DNA of 64,000 bases from Persicaria tinctoria (GCA_037127255.1 JBANSL010000004.1:49611702-49675701); one strand, 5' to 3'; shown: positions 21,304 to 33,394, counted from the first letter of the stretch. Notes: generated by a model not told the origin, from the letters alone. Program-made: numbers and translations.

Positions 21304-21340
21304 AATCACCTCATACTTAAGCTTGCTTGTCCCCAAGCAA
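21304..21340 (-). other. Terminal polypurine tract and hairpin (element F)
   Basis: Minus strand: TTGCTTG-GGGA-CAAGCAA (21340 to 21323), then AAGTATGAGGTGATT and the LTR. The loop is GGGA here, not AGGA. Confidence 0.8.
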
Positions 21341-22477
21341 TAACTTGGATGGTCATTCGGGGGAAGAATTCAAACTCTCAACATCTTAGATTCATTTTTA
21401 TATGTCCCTGCAATCAATTACCATTCTAAAAAAGGTACTAGTGTCACAAATCCATGCATGTGCAATAAAAAGCAACATCTACTCACAAAAAGAGAGTTAT
21501 GCAAAAACAATTCATGTGACAAAGTATTAATAATCAAGAGGACATTAATTTAGCTCAATAAGGAGTAGATTTGGTAAAAGGCTAAAGGTGGGCAATTTTT
21601 GGCAATGTGGTGCTAATGATCCGGGGAAATGGAGTACTTTCCAAATTGAATATCAACATTCCTTCTTCATAAGATTCATCACCTTTCACTCATCGCTCAA
21701 TGCTTTTTTCAATATAATGCTTTTACCTCTCTAGCCTTAGCACTGCCTTCTCGCGAGTCGCAAACATGGGTGTCATGAATGGCCCCGGATACTTAGTGCT
21801 TCGGACTCCTCATATGTGTGTCCCATCTCGCCAAACTATTATCTCAGCGAGCAGGGTCGATCTACCATAAAATATGAATTTATCTCCTGAGGTGACCGGA
21901 TTTTCTTTCACTCATTAAATTTTCCATAAAATATGAATTTCTTGCTTAACTCCAATAATAACAACTCAAACATCATATAATAATCTCCATAATGTAACAT
22001 CATTCTAAACATAATCTCCGGATAGGAAATAAGGTAAAGAATGGAAATAGTCAGAACATGTGGAGCAAATATGAAATAAGGCATAATATGACTTTTGTGA
22101 TGCATAAGCATAGGTATGGCTAGGAATATAAACATAGAGCATATACAGAAATATAAATTCCTCCATCCTCTTATCATGCAACATGTCAAAAGAAATATCA
22201 AATTTTACCTCCTTTTATGGTTTTCAAGAAACATGCACTTTATTGTGACTTACCTTTACTAGGCAATTTCATGCTATATCTCTAATGAATCTAATTTTGC
22301 ATCGTCGAGTTCAATATAAGCTTTCATGACACTAATTCTTTAAACAATTTACAAGCATTGGGAGATGTCTCATAGAATTTTGAGTTTAGCAATTAAGCAC
22401 AAAAATTTAAAATTTTACTCAAAATTCACCATGTTAAACCAAAAGCAAGAATAAAACATAAATAAATAATATTAAGC
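21341..22477 (-). other. Non-coding internal region of F between the two polypurine tracts
   Basis: Homologous to 30346-31480 in G, 59025-60170 in H and 53016-54154 in B. It includes a recurrent CCGGGGAAATGGAG segment and a GCGAGTCGCAAACATGGGTG segment. No shared open frame. Confidence 0.65.
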
Positions 22478-22521
22478 TCTTCCCCCACCCCATACATAGA
22501 ATGTACAGTGTCCCCACTGTA
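22478..22521 (-). other. Central polypurine tract and hairpin (element F)
   Basis: Minus strand: TACAGTG-GGGA-CACTGTA (22521 to 22504), then GTATGGGGTGGGGGAAG (22495 to 22478). Confidence 0.75.
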
Positions 22522-22599
22522 TAAAACAATATAAAGCAAGGGTAAAGGAAAGAACTCACCGAATAACGCGTCGAATAGGCAAAACAGGGGTTATCGAGG

Positions 22600-22790
22600 A
22601 AACTGTGTTGGTCGACGTCGAGGAGGGCTGGTTGACGTCGAGTAAACTAGCAGCGTTGAGTGGAGTGGTGAAGTCGAGGAAGCTTCTGGCTTAGTCGACG
22701 TCGAGTTGGCCTACTCGATGTCGAGTAGTTTTGGGTTGTTCCTCTTGGTCGATCTCGACTGGCCTAGTCGATTTCGATTGACTGTTAGGG
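22600..22790. repeat. TCGA box pairs downstream of the F coding region
   Basis: Pairs near 22615/22635 (CG centres, second TTGACGTCGA), 22695/22715 (CG, TG) and 22749/22768 (TC, TT). They lie outside any supported coding frame. Confidence 0.75.
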
Positions 22791-22998
22791 ACTTCTTTTT
22801 CCACTCTTTGTGATCCTTTCATGCTTCCCGACCTAAAAATGTTAGATTTGACACGAAGACAAGACTTTCCACATGAAATATTCAAAACCAAAAACAAAAA
22901 ACAAAACCAAACCCAAAAGTTTTAAAGTCCCAAAATTCAAAAGTTTTATGTATATGCTCTAGATTTTAGAGTCGCTAGGCCGACTTCTCCATTAAGCA

Positions 22999-23800
22999 TT
23001 AGCTTGGCTCATCTTTGTCCGGAGGTATAGGTGGATCTGGTGGTTCCCCCGGTGGTTGGAAGCGTGGAATGTCATCCGGGGGCATCATGTGAAGAAGCTT
23101 AAACCTCCCCGAGTGAACGCTCCATGGCTTCACCCATTCATCTTCATGGGCTCCAACTGGCATGCATAAAGGAAGATATAAAGAAAATATACATACCTCA
23201 TCATCATACCACTTCCGCTTCATTGGTTGATTTGTTTGCACGTCTCCACCATAGCAAAACGGTGGAGTGGGAAGAGATATTTCCACCTCATCATGCGGAG
23301 CTTCATGCCACTTTGCTAGGACACCATACTTGAATATGAACATCGGTTTGCTCAAAATCGTCGGGGGTAGCCTTCACCTTATAAGGCAAAAGTGACTTTG
23401 AAACAACATGGGCAACGATGTCTAACTTCTTCTTTTCTGGCTCTTCTTCTTCTTGAGGTTCTTCAAATGGTTTTTCAAAGACAGATAGCAAAGTCGGAAT
23501 TGAGATAGCGGAAGGACATACCTCGGTATCGACTGTAGATAGGTTAATATTGACTGGAGATAGGTCGACATCGACTAAGTGTTGGTCGAGGTCGACCTCA
23601 GGTTCAGATCCTCCTTCTAACGGGATTGGGGCTTCTGGCGGTGATTTTGACAAATCTTGTAGCTTCCTAAATGCGCATACGCACTCAAGCCATGCCTCCT
23701 CATCAACGATGTATAGCCATCTCAAATATTCCAATTCTTTTGCATACCGTCTCTCTCTTTCCCTTTCGGCCCATATTTCAAGGCACTCGAAGGTGTCCTA
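22999..23800 (-). pseudogene. Element F internal ORF region, unrecognised protein with HSGRFK motif
   Basis: Two overlapping frames. The upper (23303 to about 23800) is helical and charged (RERERRYAKELEYLRW), with a TCGA-encoded VDLDQHLVDVDL stretch and an acidic EEEEPEKKK run. The lower (22999-23355) contains a Cys/Gly/Asp segment, then PWSVHSGRFK and a Pro-rich acidic end. A frameshift near 23340 separates them. The motif PW-x2-HSGRFK also occurs in element I (39266-39739), so it is a shared element protein and not a host gene. No known domain recognised. Confidence 0.5.
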
Positions 23801-23867
23801 CATCCACCCGTAGAAGAAAACTCAAGGAAAACGTGAGATCTAACTACCTAAGGTGCGAATGATTGCT

Positions 23868-23885
23868 TCCCCGACAACGACGCCA
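23868..23885 (-). other. Primer binding site, tRNA-Asp type (element F)
   Basis: Plus strand TCCCCGACAACGACGCCA, two G-to-A differences from the tRNA-Asp 3' end. Confidence 0.88.
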
Positions 23886-23888
23886 ATT

Positions 23889-25673
23889 TGTTGTAGGAGG
23901 AAATCGAGTTTAAAATATAATAAAATAGATCAAACAAGATTCGTGCCCACGCAAATAATTACAAGACCTCCTCCTGATGTAGCAGCGGGAAGTAAGGATC
24001 GATCCTCGAGGAAGCGTGTCAGTGGATCCTAGGTAGCGGAGAAATCTCACGGATGGTTGTCGACTTTAAAAGCACTCGACCTCGACTAAGGTTAGTCGAT
24101 AGGGGCCGGGCAAGTAGAATCCGAGCAAGCAGAAGACATTGGATTTGGTCGATCTCGAGAACGCAACTCGATGTCGAGGAGATTTTGGTCGTAGTCGAGG
24201 AAAACTGGTCGAAATCGAGTAACCTACAGAGACACAAGAAGCAGCGATCTTGCTCGATCGAGAATCAGTAGTCGACGTCAACCAGATTTAATCGAAATCG
24301 AGGAGAACAGAAACTTAAACGAATGCAAATCTCGAACTTTAAACTACGTATGAAAAAGAACTTCCAAGATTGGGGTTTGCAACAATGATAACCAAACATG
24401 CATAAGGCAAGGTAAAGAAATAATCATGCAAATCGCATCGAAGGAACAAGCTTTCGCCTTTTCCAACAATTAGACAACTCTTTCAAGAAATCCTAATTGT
24501 TTCCACCGATTTTATGTTTATAATCCAAGTTGTTAACATGGATCTCTATTAGATAGATAATAAACACACAAAAGGTAATAGATGCTCAAAACATGATAAA
24601 GATCGGATCTTTACCTCAAACACACATGGCTATCGTCGGTCTTGCCCCGACCCTAGAAGTAGGTGGACTACTCGCTCTTCATCGCAATCACATACATCAT
24701 TGATGTAAAAGAAATAACTTGTATTAAACTCAACCAAAGCTTACAACCAATCGAAGCCAACTTGCTCTCGCTCCTTAACTCCTCTCGGCTTCCACTCTCT
24801 CTCTCTACCTCTTCTCCTACTTCTCTTCCTAAGATTGAATGAATAATAACTAGCCCCATGGTCTTTATTTATAGGCTTCCAATCCTTGCTAATCAAGGAA
24901 GGAATATCTATCTAGTATCTAAAGATAAAACTCTACTTGGAAATAAATCTATCTAAACAAGTAAAACTAGATAAATCCCAGGGTAATTAATTGTTCAACC
25001 CTTAAGATAAATAAAAAGATAAAAAGGAAAAAATATTTAAAATCTTCATGTGTTGGAAATCTTCTCTCCAAAATATATCCATCGGATTCGAGATAGAACC
25101 TTAACAAGACCCGGACTTAACTCAAAATCGGCCACTGTGGGTCAACTCGATATCGAGTAGGCTTACTCGATATCGACCAATATTTTCCCGTCTTCATCTC
25201 AGCAACTCGATCTCGGCTTCCTGGAGCAAAATCGACTTGCATGTTGGTCGATATCGAGCTGTCCTCTTGTCTGCTGGTCGATTCTATAGGTCGATATCGA
25301 CCAATCTTCTCTTCTTTAAACACACTTTCTTGAGTCCTCGTTTGTCGGATTGACGCATATGAGCAGGCGTTGAAAAGCTCTTTTCGAGGGCTACCACTCT
25401 CATGAAGACATCAGAACTTGACTCAGAATGATGAATGCCGAAAAATGGCCTTTTCTCAAGCTGCACCATCCTTAGCCTCTTCATGGGTTTTCTTTTAAGC
25501 TCCAAAGTTCGTCCGATTTATGTGAAATTAAATAAAAACTAGTGTAGATTCTATAATTTGCCAAATAAGCATAAACTACATAGATTCTGTATTAATCCAA
25601 CCCAAATGCATGATATGCATGCAGAAATCGATATAAAAGTAGATATAAAACATGGCACAAAACATGGACATCA
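23889..25673 (-). repeat. 5' LTR of element F
   Basis: TGTTGTAGGAGG...GGACATCA, about 1.79 kb. TATA box at 24866-24873 and conserved R block near 24626-24689. The TCGA region (25147-25295) is shorter than in the 3' LTR, and both differences lie at boxes. Confidence 0.88.
24866..24873 (-). promoter_or_regulatory. TATA box of the F 5' LTR
   Basis: TATAAATA on the minus strand, shared context. Confidence 0.62.
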
Positions 25674-25678
25674 ACTGA

Positions 25679-26243
25679 CGAAGTCTACGAATGAACCTAT
25701 ACGTATGAAATAGGAAATACAAGGAAGCATTTAATAATTGAAATTTTAATAAATAGAATTGACTAATTTGACTTATTTAATTGGAATAAAAAACGAATTA
25801 ATTTAAAAAGTAAAAAATAATACCAATACGGTCTTCTTCGGTATCTTGACCCATTATGGATGGTTAAGGATTTGATGACAACACTGCAGATTAAGGAGAT
25901 TACACGAGTTAGAACGACATCTAAACCGCGGGATAATTTTTGAAATTTCACAAATACTGAAAGATTGGGAGGTTTCGCGTAATTATACCATCTCCTACAA
26001 CAACCCGACATTCACCTTCTCACAGCTTCAACAGTGATTTTCGGGGATCTTCCGGTGACTCATTCTCCGTGCACATGGCTTCGATTGATGCGTATGACCT
26101 ATCATACAGACGATTGCAATATGTACTTGAGTGTGATTGTGTTGGCTTTGTCAGAAGATAATTGACAATGTCGAGACAAGTGCTTGAACAGTAGATGCGA
26201 TTTGAACAAAGAGGACATGGACACACATGTTTGGTTAGGTAAG
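25679..26243. other. Unassigned sequence between F and I
   Basis: No supported gene. It is the older DNA into which F and I inserted. 26239-26243 (GTAAG) is the left copy of I's target-site duplication. Confidence 0.4.
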
Positions 26244-27297
26244 TGATGTGGTCTAAACCAACACAAGAATAGTGTAGCCTGAACCAACCTCGCAAGAATA
26301 CGAGATCAATTGCAGTATGAGGATATAAATCACGGGGATTATATATGTATTAATTGTTATCTGGAACTAATAAGCTAAACCAAGAGAGATGGATTTGATT
26401 TTCAACTAAAGTGAACAAAACAAGAAAAAATTATGAAGAAAATATATATGAGAAGTAATTCCAGGGTTAAGGATTTCGACGACAATCCTACAAAGAATTC
26501 AACCTGATGCTCACTCGAACTTCATCTTCTTAGTAAGTTAAATTGAAGGTAAATTATCTAAAGTCATCACTACTCAGCAGTCGCATGTTTTAGTAATCGT
26601 GTCTAAATTAACCAAATATAGACCCTTTATGCTCTTTATAGACCTTAGGAGAAAATAAATTAAACTTTCGCTGTCGCGTTCCGCTTAACCAATTCACACC
26701 TAAGAATCTACGATAATTTATTAATCCTCAAGAGTCCTCAAAAATCGTTTAAATGTCACAATAACAATTGTTGATTCCTCAAGTTCAATCCTAGGGTTCC
26801 AATAGACACAATTCCCCTTCCGGGTTCATGAAATCCATCCAAATATCCAATTTCAATTCTCAGCGGTAGCATCTTGAATCTAAAAAGGATTCTAATCGAT
26901 TCACATCAATTAGGTTAAGCAACTAGGATCAAATCAATTCATAAAATTCAGACAAAGTTCAACCAACCATCGAAATCAAAAATTTTGCGACATTGTCGGG
27001 TTCACCCCACCCCTAGAACGGAGAATTTAGCCAAACATAATATAGATAACAATGAAATAAATTAAAAACATGCTTAAAATAAGATGCAAACCAAAAATGT
27101 CTTCAATCCAAAGTGCAATACCAAAAGATATTAAGAAATGCTATATCTAAACCTAAATCTAAGAATGTAGCCGGGCGAAGCCATTGTGGCGTTCCCATGT
27201 CCGAAAAGAGAGAGCCCTTGTTCTTTCACATACGAGAGTATATGTGTGAATATTAATGAAATTACAATTTCAACCCACGAAATTAAATAATTAAAAT

Positions 27298-27925
27298 TGT
27301 TGTAGGAGGAAATAGAGTTTAAAATATAAAGAAATAGATCAAACCGGCCAGATTCCGTCCCATGCAAATGATTACAAGACTTCCTCCTGATATGGCAGCG
27401 GGAAGTCAGGATCGATCCTCGAGGAAGCTTGTCAGCGGATCTCAGGTAGCAGAGGAATCTCACAGGCAGAAAATCAACCAAATAGACAGAAATAACAGAG
27501 AAAAGCAGAAAAGAAACGAAAAGCAGCAAACTTGGTCGATATTGAGTGTGCTTGGTCGATATCGACCAATCTTCTCATCATCATGCTCTTTTCTTGAAAC
27601 GCACTTTCCCGAGTTCTCGTTCGTCGGATTGACGCATACGAGCATGCGTTGGAAAGCTCTTTCCGAGGGCTCCAACTGTCATGAAGACTTCAAAACTTGA
27701 TTGGAAATGATGAATGGTGAAAAATGGGCTTTTCTCCAGCTGCACCATCCTTAGCTTCTTCATGACTTTCCTTTAAGTTTCAAAGTGCGTTCGATTTCTG
27801 CGAAATATAACAAAAACTTGTGTAGACCTCCATAATTGGCAAATAAGTGTAAACTACACAGATTCTGTATTATTTTAACCCAAATGTATGAAATGCATGC
27901 ATAAATCGATATAAAAGTAAATGTA
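27298..27925 (-). repeat. 3' LTR of element G (inner end lost)
   Basis: Matches 35130-35760. It is interrupted at ATGTA/CACTA (27925/27926). One TCGA pair at about 27536/27556 (TCGATATTGA, TCGATATCGA). Confidence 0.85.
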
Positions 27926-29045
27926 CACTAGGCCGAAAACCTAGTTTTGCATCACTAAATATACATCGGTTTCGTATCCATGTGTAGTGTAAGATAGTGT
28001 TTTGCTTATATACACCAGTTATTTTTCAAAACTGATGTAAAATATTTGTTAGACCATATTATTAACCGGTGTGTAAAATATATACATCGAATGATATACA
28101 ACCGAGGTAAGATAAGTAGAGTATATTCATATTCTTTTCATCCATGGCCCGCCCCTCAGCACAACACCATACCCGAAAGTCCTAAACGCCCTGAATTGAG
28201 GCCTTGAGGGAGCACTCAATCGGCCACCCACGAAACCCTAAACGCCAACCCCAAATCCTCCACAAAATCAAGAAAATCCTCAAATCAAAGCATGAAAATA
28301 TGTAAATCGGCCCCAAATCTCGCCAGATCTTAGTCTAAAAGTTGAGATTTTACAAAGTGAGTTTGAAATCGAAAAGAGAAAGCAGATGAACTGTGATGTT
28401 CGTGTTCTCCGACCAGAAGGCCGCCGAAAGATGTCTCTAGAAGCAAATAGAAAGAAGATTCGAGATATAATAATCAATGCAAAGATGCTTCTCGGCGGCA
28501 GGGTAGTTGTGATGGAAGGGAGGACTCCTCCCTCCTCAGGGGCTGTTTGATTTCGCAGCGCTCATCCCCGATAGTGGTGGTTGAAGGGACGTCTCCTCCT
28601 TTCTCAGGGGCTGTTCGATTTCGCAGTGCTCCTCCCCGAGTATCCGACTTTCCTCTCGAGTTCCATCTACGTCCGTGTGCTGGTGAATCAATCTGTCATA
28701 AGATGGAATCCTGGTGTCCATCCATGTCTCTGCAACTTCAATTACATAGGTGTGCAAATGATTCTTAATTTTTATGTGACTTTGTTATTTGTTTATTTGA
28801 TTTTGTGGTTTGTTCAATTTTTTTGTCACAATATGGCCTGTTCATGTATTTGATGTGCTTGAAGATGCAAATATGATGAATTAGTAATTCGAAATATAAA
28901 AGGAACTAGAGTATGTATAATGGATCTTAAGTTGGCTCCCGTAAAACAAGACACACAATAGAGCATAAATACAAAACCATGGATGAAGACTAATAAGATT
29001 GAAAAACAGGAAATTTTGTTGATCTGGGAAAGGGTTGATTGAACC

Positions 29046-29130
29046 ATTCCGGAATGGCTCACCGGAAAGGACTTGTGGGTAGTACCCATAGGTCGGTTCG
29101 AACCCCGGAATGGCCGTTCTTTATTTACCT
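29046..29130 (+). other. Possible tRNA-derived SINE head (Pol III A and B boxes)
   Basis: A-box-like TGGCTCACCGG (29055-29065) and B-box GGTTCGAACCC (29095-29105) are 29 nt apart. Both fit tRNA-type promoters, the A box with one base missing. The cloverleaf is not complete, so it is not a tRNA gene. The 3' end of any SINE is not identified. Confidence 0.35.
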
Positions 29131-29214
29131 ATTCAAGGGAAAAGGTTGATTGTTTTTGTCCTCTCAAACTACAAAAGATACCAAATTGAAGCTTCTTATA
29201 TTGCTGAACACTAC

Positions 29215-29800
29215 TGCATTTCTCCATAGGCAGCCTAATCCTTTAGCTTCTATAGATTTGATGATCCTGAGCTTTTTGGAGGAGGAAATGAACATCTCCA
29301 GGGAACATCACCTACGAGCATCTAGTCACCGTCTTTGTCCTCGTAGGTACGTGCATATTCAGATCGGTCGTATCCTTCTCTTTCCATGTACTGACCAATG
29401 CCAATCTTGAACATTTTCTCCAGGGCCTTAAGGAGCTCAGGGTAGCTCTTGTAAACCTTAAGATCAATCTTCCTTGGGTATGGAGCTCCGTCCATGCTTA
29501 CATTCACATGTAGCACCTCACTCAGATCCAAACCCGACGATTTCATGGCGATTTGCAGATTGGCATTCTTCATGTAAGATCTAACGGCTGGCCACCCAGC
29601 AATCTGTGCCCTGTGTGTGAACATTCAACACAAAACCACCGTAAGCACATGTACATTACTTAAGATGTTAATTCATAATGCCTAAGTGCCTAACCGAAGG
29701 TGATTAATTAATTTCAACTCACTTTGCCACAGGCGGTGCATCATCTCTCTGAAACACTCGAGCTATTGGTAGACGACCTTGAGCTCGAATCCTCAGCCAT
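29215..29800 (-). pseudogene. Captured Aux/IAA auxin-response repressor fragment
   Basis: Exon part 29800-29723 encodes a Ser-rich stretch ending DDAPPVAK. An intron with donor GTGAGT and acceptor ACACAG (29722-29610) follows. The next exon starts AQIAGWPAVRSYMKN (degron, domain II), then VSMDGAPYPRKIDLKVYKSY (domain III) and GREGY/SEYA..YEDKDGD-like residues (domain IV). The Trp after DKDGD is a TAG stop, and a 1-base deletion follows near VPW, so the PB1 domain is truncated. Domain I with the LxLxL repressor motif is missing. The intron shows that genomic DNA was captured, not mRNA. The family is certain; the exact member is not assignable. Confidence 0.88.
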
Positions 29801-30345
29801 GAGATGGCTTGTTAGATGAGCCGCTATAGTTCAGTTTAAAATTCTAGATCTCTCTTCTATTTGTCAATGTCAATGATTTTATTTTAATACTTCATTTTGT
29901 AGATGATCATGTGGAAATACTTTTGATGTGTATGTATTAGAATTGTACATTTAATTATAAGGTTATTTTTCTTGTGGTTTTGATTCTTTACATTGTTGTG
30001 GTGAATTTTGAATTTTTAGTGTGAAATGAAAAGTGCAGGGGATTAAACAGGTAAAATTAAAATAAAAGAAACCGGTTCATGTCAACCGATAATTATCATC
30101 TTGAAAAAAGAAAAAGAAAATGGGTGTACAGTTTACACACCGGTTTCCGTCAACCGGTGTATAAACCACCCTCACACGTGCGCTGGTGTACTTTTATACA
30201 CCGAATTTTATTTCTTTCTACACAGGTTCAAAATCTGGTGTATAAACTATTATACATCGGTTCCATTAGTAACATATTTGTTACTACACCGACCTGCACA
30301 TCGGTTATAAACCGGTGTATATGAGCTTTTATACCCGATGTAAAT

Positions 30346-31488
30346 AATACTTTTAATTGTCATACAGGGGAAGAAATCAAAACTCACAACATCTTAGATT
30401 CATTGCCATGTAACTCTGCAATCAATTACCATCCTCGAAAAGGTACTAATGTCACAAATCCATGCATGTGCAAATAAAAGCAACAACTACTCACAAAAGG
30501 AGGGTTATGCAAAAACAATCCATATGTGACAAAACATTAATAATCAAGATGACTTTAATTAAGCTCAATAAGGAGTAGATTGGTAAAAGGCTAAATGTGG
30601 GCAGATTTTGGCAATGTGGTGCTAATAATCCGGGGAAATGGAGTATTTCCAAACTCTTCATACCACATTCCTTCTTCATAAGAATCAACACCTTTCAAAA
30701 TGCTTTTATCAATAATAATGTTTTTTCCTCTCTAACTTCAGCACTGCCTTCTCGCAAGTCGCAAACATGGGTGTCATGAATGACCCCGGATACTTAGTGC
30801 TTCGGACTCCTCACCTGTGTGTCCCATCTCACTGAACTATTATCTCAGCGAGCAGGGTCGATCTACCTTTATCTCCTGAGGTGATCAAATTTTGTCTCAC
30901 TCATTAAATTTTCCATATATTTCAAACAATTTCCTACCAAACTCCGATAATGATAACAACACAAACACCATATAATAATCTCCATAATGTAGCTTTCATT
31001 CTCAACATAATCCCCGGATGGAAATAAGGTAAAGAATTAATATTTAGATCATGTGGAGCATTAATATGAAATAAGGCTCATTATATGACTTTTGTGATGC
31101 ATAAGCATAGGTATGGTTATGATATAACAATATGAGCATTATATGGAAATATAAAGTCATCTATCCTTTTATCATGCAACATGTCAAAAGCAACTTCAAA
31201 TTTTACCTCCTTTCATGGTTTTCAAGAAAATAATGTACTTCATTATGACTTCCCTTTACTAGGCAATTTCCTGCTATATCTCTAATGAGTCCAATTTTGC
31301 ATCGTCGAGTTCAATAAAGCTTCCATTACATTTATCAAAATTTTCAATGGGGGTCATTTTTATAAACTTTTGGAAAACATGAATATAAGCACATAAATCA
31401 ATAATGATTTCCAAAATAGCCATGTATAAGCAATTCAAGAAATAAAACTTTAAACATGCACATATAATGTCAAATATGCACAAAGTAG
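30346..31488 (-). other. Non-coding internal region of G
   Basis: Homologue of the spacer between the polypurine tracts of B, F and H. No supported ORF. The terminal hairpin/PPT that should precede it was lost with the CACTA-like insertion. Confidence 0.65.
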
Positions 31489-31533
31489 CCCTTCCCCCAC
31501 CCCATACTTAAACATTACAGTGTCCTCACTGTA
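31489..31533 (-). other. Central polypurine tract and AGGA hairpin (element G)
   Basis: Minus strand: TACAGTG-AGGA-CACTGTA (31533 to 31516), then AAGTATGGGGTGGGGGAAGG (31509 to 31490). Confidence 0.8.
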
Positions 31534-31817
31534 TAAAAAATAGGAGTAAAGAAAGAAACTCACTAGACTGATGTGCAGGATGTCAAGAATCGAGTGCTTA
31601 TGTTGTAAGGCCCTGGTCCGATTTTAGCTTCTCGTTTCTATCCCCATGGACCTGTAAAATGTAGAAGAGAAATACCCACAATAGAGAAACTAAAAGTTCA
31701 AAAACCAAAAACAAACAAAAGCAACAATGTCCAAAACTCCAAAAATAAATGTCTATTTACAAGCTCTAGATTTTATAGTCGCTAGGCCGACTTTCTCCAT
31801 TAAGCTCAAGGTGGCAT

Positions 31818-32600
31818 TTACAGGGCCCATGTAGCTTGGGCTTCAAATAGGACTCCGTTCTTGTCCATCAGCTGCAATCCTCCTGAATTGATCTTGTTCA
31901 TCATGAAAGGCCCCATCTTCTTCTTGTTGAATTTTTTAGGAAACCAATGATCCTTTGATTTGGAAACATAGAGCTTGTCTCCAACTTCATACTCCTTAGG
32001 CTCATGATTGGAAATCCTGCACAATCGCACATACCAAGGCAAACCTCTCCCATGTATAGATAGATCTTTAATTGAAATAGGAGAGGAAAGATCCATACCT
32101 TGGCTTACCTTTGCAGAATCGGATGTCGGAAGCTCATGAGGGTATGGTCGATTTCGAGTAAGACTACTCGATATCGAGTTATGTTGCTCTTCAGGTGGAC
32201 TCTCAGTCGTTATGAAGGGAGATGGGTCGATTTTGTCAAGTCGATATTGAGTAAGATCACTTGATATTGAGTTGAGTGGCTCAATATTGGCTGGCTTCTG
32301 CTCAACAGGAGGAATCGACTCGGCAAAGATTGGTTGATATCGACCTGGGCAAGTCGATATCGAGTCGTTTTCCACGACATTCCTCTGCTCGATATCTGGT
32401 GGAGCTCTCTCTGCATAGGGAGGTTGATATTGACCTGTGGTAGTCGATATTGAGTGCCTTTGTGGCTCTGTCGACTTCTCCGGGTCGATATTGACCCCAT
32501 ACTTAAGACCTGGCAAAGCATCCGAAAAATAGTTAGTCCAAATCGACGTACCTGGATCTATCTCGAGTGGATTCTCAGCTTCTTCGTTCAGGATGGCCAT
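31818..32600 (-). pseudogene. Element G linker and integrase-like C-terminal tail
   Basis: 260 open codons from an ATG at 32600, but two stops just upstream separate it from the protease. The first two thirds are a repeat linker of about 33-residue units with SIS and RYQP-type cores, encoded by TCGATATCGA-type boxes (32149-32490). The last 75 residues are conserved in B, C and H: HGRGLPWYVRLCRISN, then EVGDKLYVSKSKDHWFPKKF, then GPF-x-V-x-KI...GGLQLMD. This resembles the GPY/F module at the end of Ty3/gypsy integrases (inference from pattern). No integrase zinc finger or catalytic core precedes it. Confidence 0.65.
32149..32490. repeat. TA-centred TCGA box pairs inside the G linker
   Basis: Four pairs about 90-100 bp apart, boxes 20 bp apart, nearly all TCGATATCGA or one-step CpG-decay products (TTGATATCGA, TCGATATTGA). 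The same TA centre is used in this element's LTRs and gag-pro linker. Confidence 0.8.
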
Positions 32601-32612
32601 GATCTTCTACAC

Positions 32613-33300
32613 CTAGGCTTCCGTATCCGTCTTTTCTAGCTCTTCGGAAGTCATATTTCTTACCTTAGGCTCCCCGCAAGTAATGTAACCAGCTGATATA
32701 GACTTTACCTCTTCCATAGGACCTGTATGCCTTTTAGTTTTATTAAAGGAATACTCAATTACCTTATCGCTGGTGTTGAAAGTGAGCACTCCATTCCTTA
32801 CGCTAATGTTGGCATCCACCGTCGCCAAGAAGGGTCTTCCTAGAATAATTGGACAAGTAGGGTCTTCCGCCATATCAATAACTAAGAAATCAGTAGGGAC
32901 AAAGAATTTACCTACTTGCACTGGCACATTGTCCACCATGCCTGTTGGGATAACCACTGTGTTGTTTGCCATATCAAGCTTAGCATCCACAAGCTCCAGG
33001 GCACCTATCTTAATCTTGGACCATATTGATAGAGGCATTATATTTACACTAGCTCCAAGCTCACATAAAGCATTAAATTTATATTGACCAAATCATATGG
33101 TTATAGCGAACTTACCTGGATCTGGCCTTCTCTCAAGTATGTCCATATGGTTGCACTCCTCTGTGATCTCTGCCATTGACCGCTTGTTGCTTAGGATCTC
33201 TTTGAGGAACTTGACATATGATGGCATTTCATTAAGAGCTTCTATGAAAGGTATGGTGACATTGAGCCTCTAAAGCATCTTGATGAAGCGTTGGAATTTC
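32613..33300 (-). pseudogene. Element G aspartic protease, catalytic Asp changed to Glu
   Basis: Recognisable from the IPF-EALNEMPSY helix through the active site and NNTVVIPTGMVDNVPVQVG to ILGRPFLATVDA. The active-site codon at 33060-33062 reads GAG, giving C-E-L-G-A-S instead of C-D-L-G-A-S, and there is an in-frame stop shortly before it. Retropepsins require this Asp, so even without the stop the enzyme should be inactive. After ILGRPFL the frame continues through EYSFNKTKRHTGPMEEVKS to a stop at 32613. Confidence 0.8.
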
Positions 33301-33394
33301 TTCTCTCCTGGATCCTTTGGAGATTTTGTGGGGAAATGCGGCTTCTTTTTCTGGTTCGGAGCCAGAACATATGTCGGAGGTGCTGCAGATGAGT

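Larger units (their letters stand above)
15813..25673 (-). mobile_element. Element F: gag-less LTR retrotransposon, interrupted by a CACTA element
   Basis: 5' LTR 23889-25673 and 3' LTR 15813-21303 (split by the CACTA insertion), PBS at 23868-23885, terminal and central hairpin/PPT modules. The interior carries no gag or protease, only an unrecognised acidic ORF region. Flanks GCTGA (15808-15812) and ACTGA (25674-25678) are a plausible target-site duplication with one mismatch. Confidence 0.85.
27926..30345. mobile_element. CACTA-like insertion with gene fragments, right end truncated
   Basis: Begins CACTAGGCCGAAAACC. Both ends carry many copies of a CCGGTGTATA / TACACCGG motif (27965-28090 and 30070-30335), as expected for subterminal repeats. 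The right end has no TAGTG and runs straight into G internal sequence, with about 90 bp of G (LTR end, PPT) missing, so insertion was followed by deletion. The interior holds an Aux/IAA fragment, a SINE-like Pol III promoter and a duplicated segment of about 65 bp (28513-28567 and 28580-28636). Confidence 0.55.

Noticed and set aside
29046..29130. Complete tRNA gene
   Set aside because: A and B boxes are present but acceptor and anticodon stems cannot be formed. Kept only as a possible SINE head.
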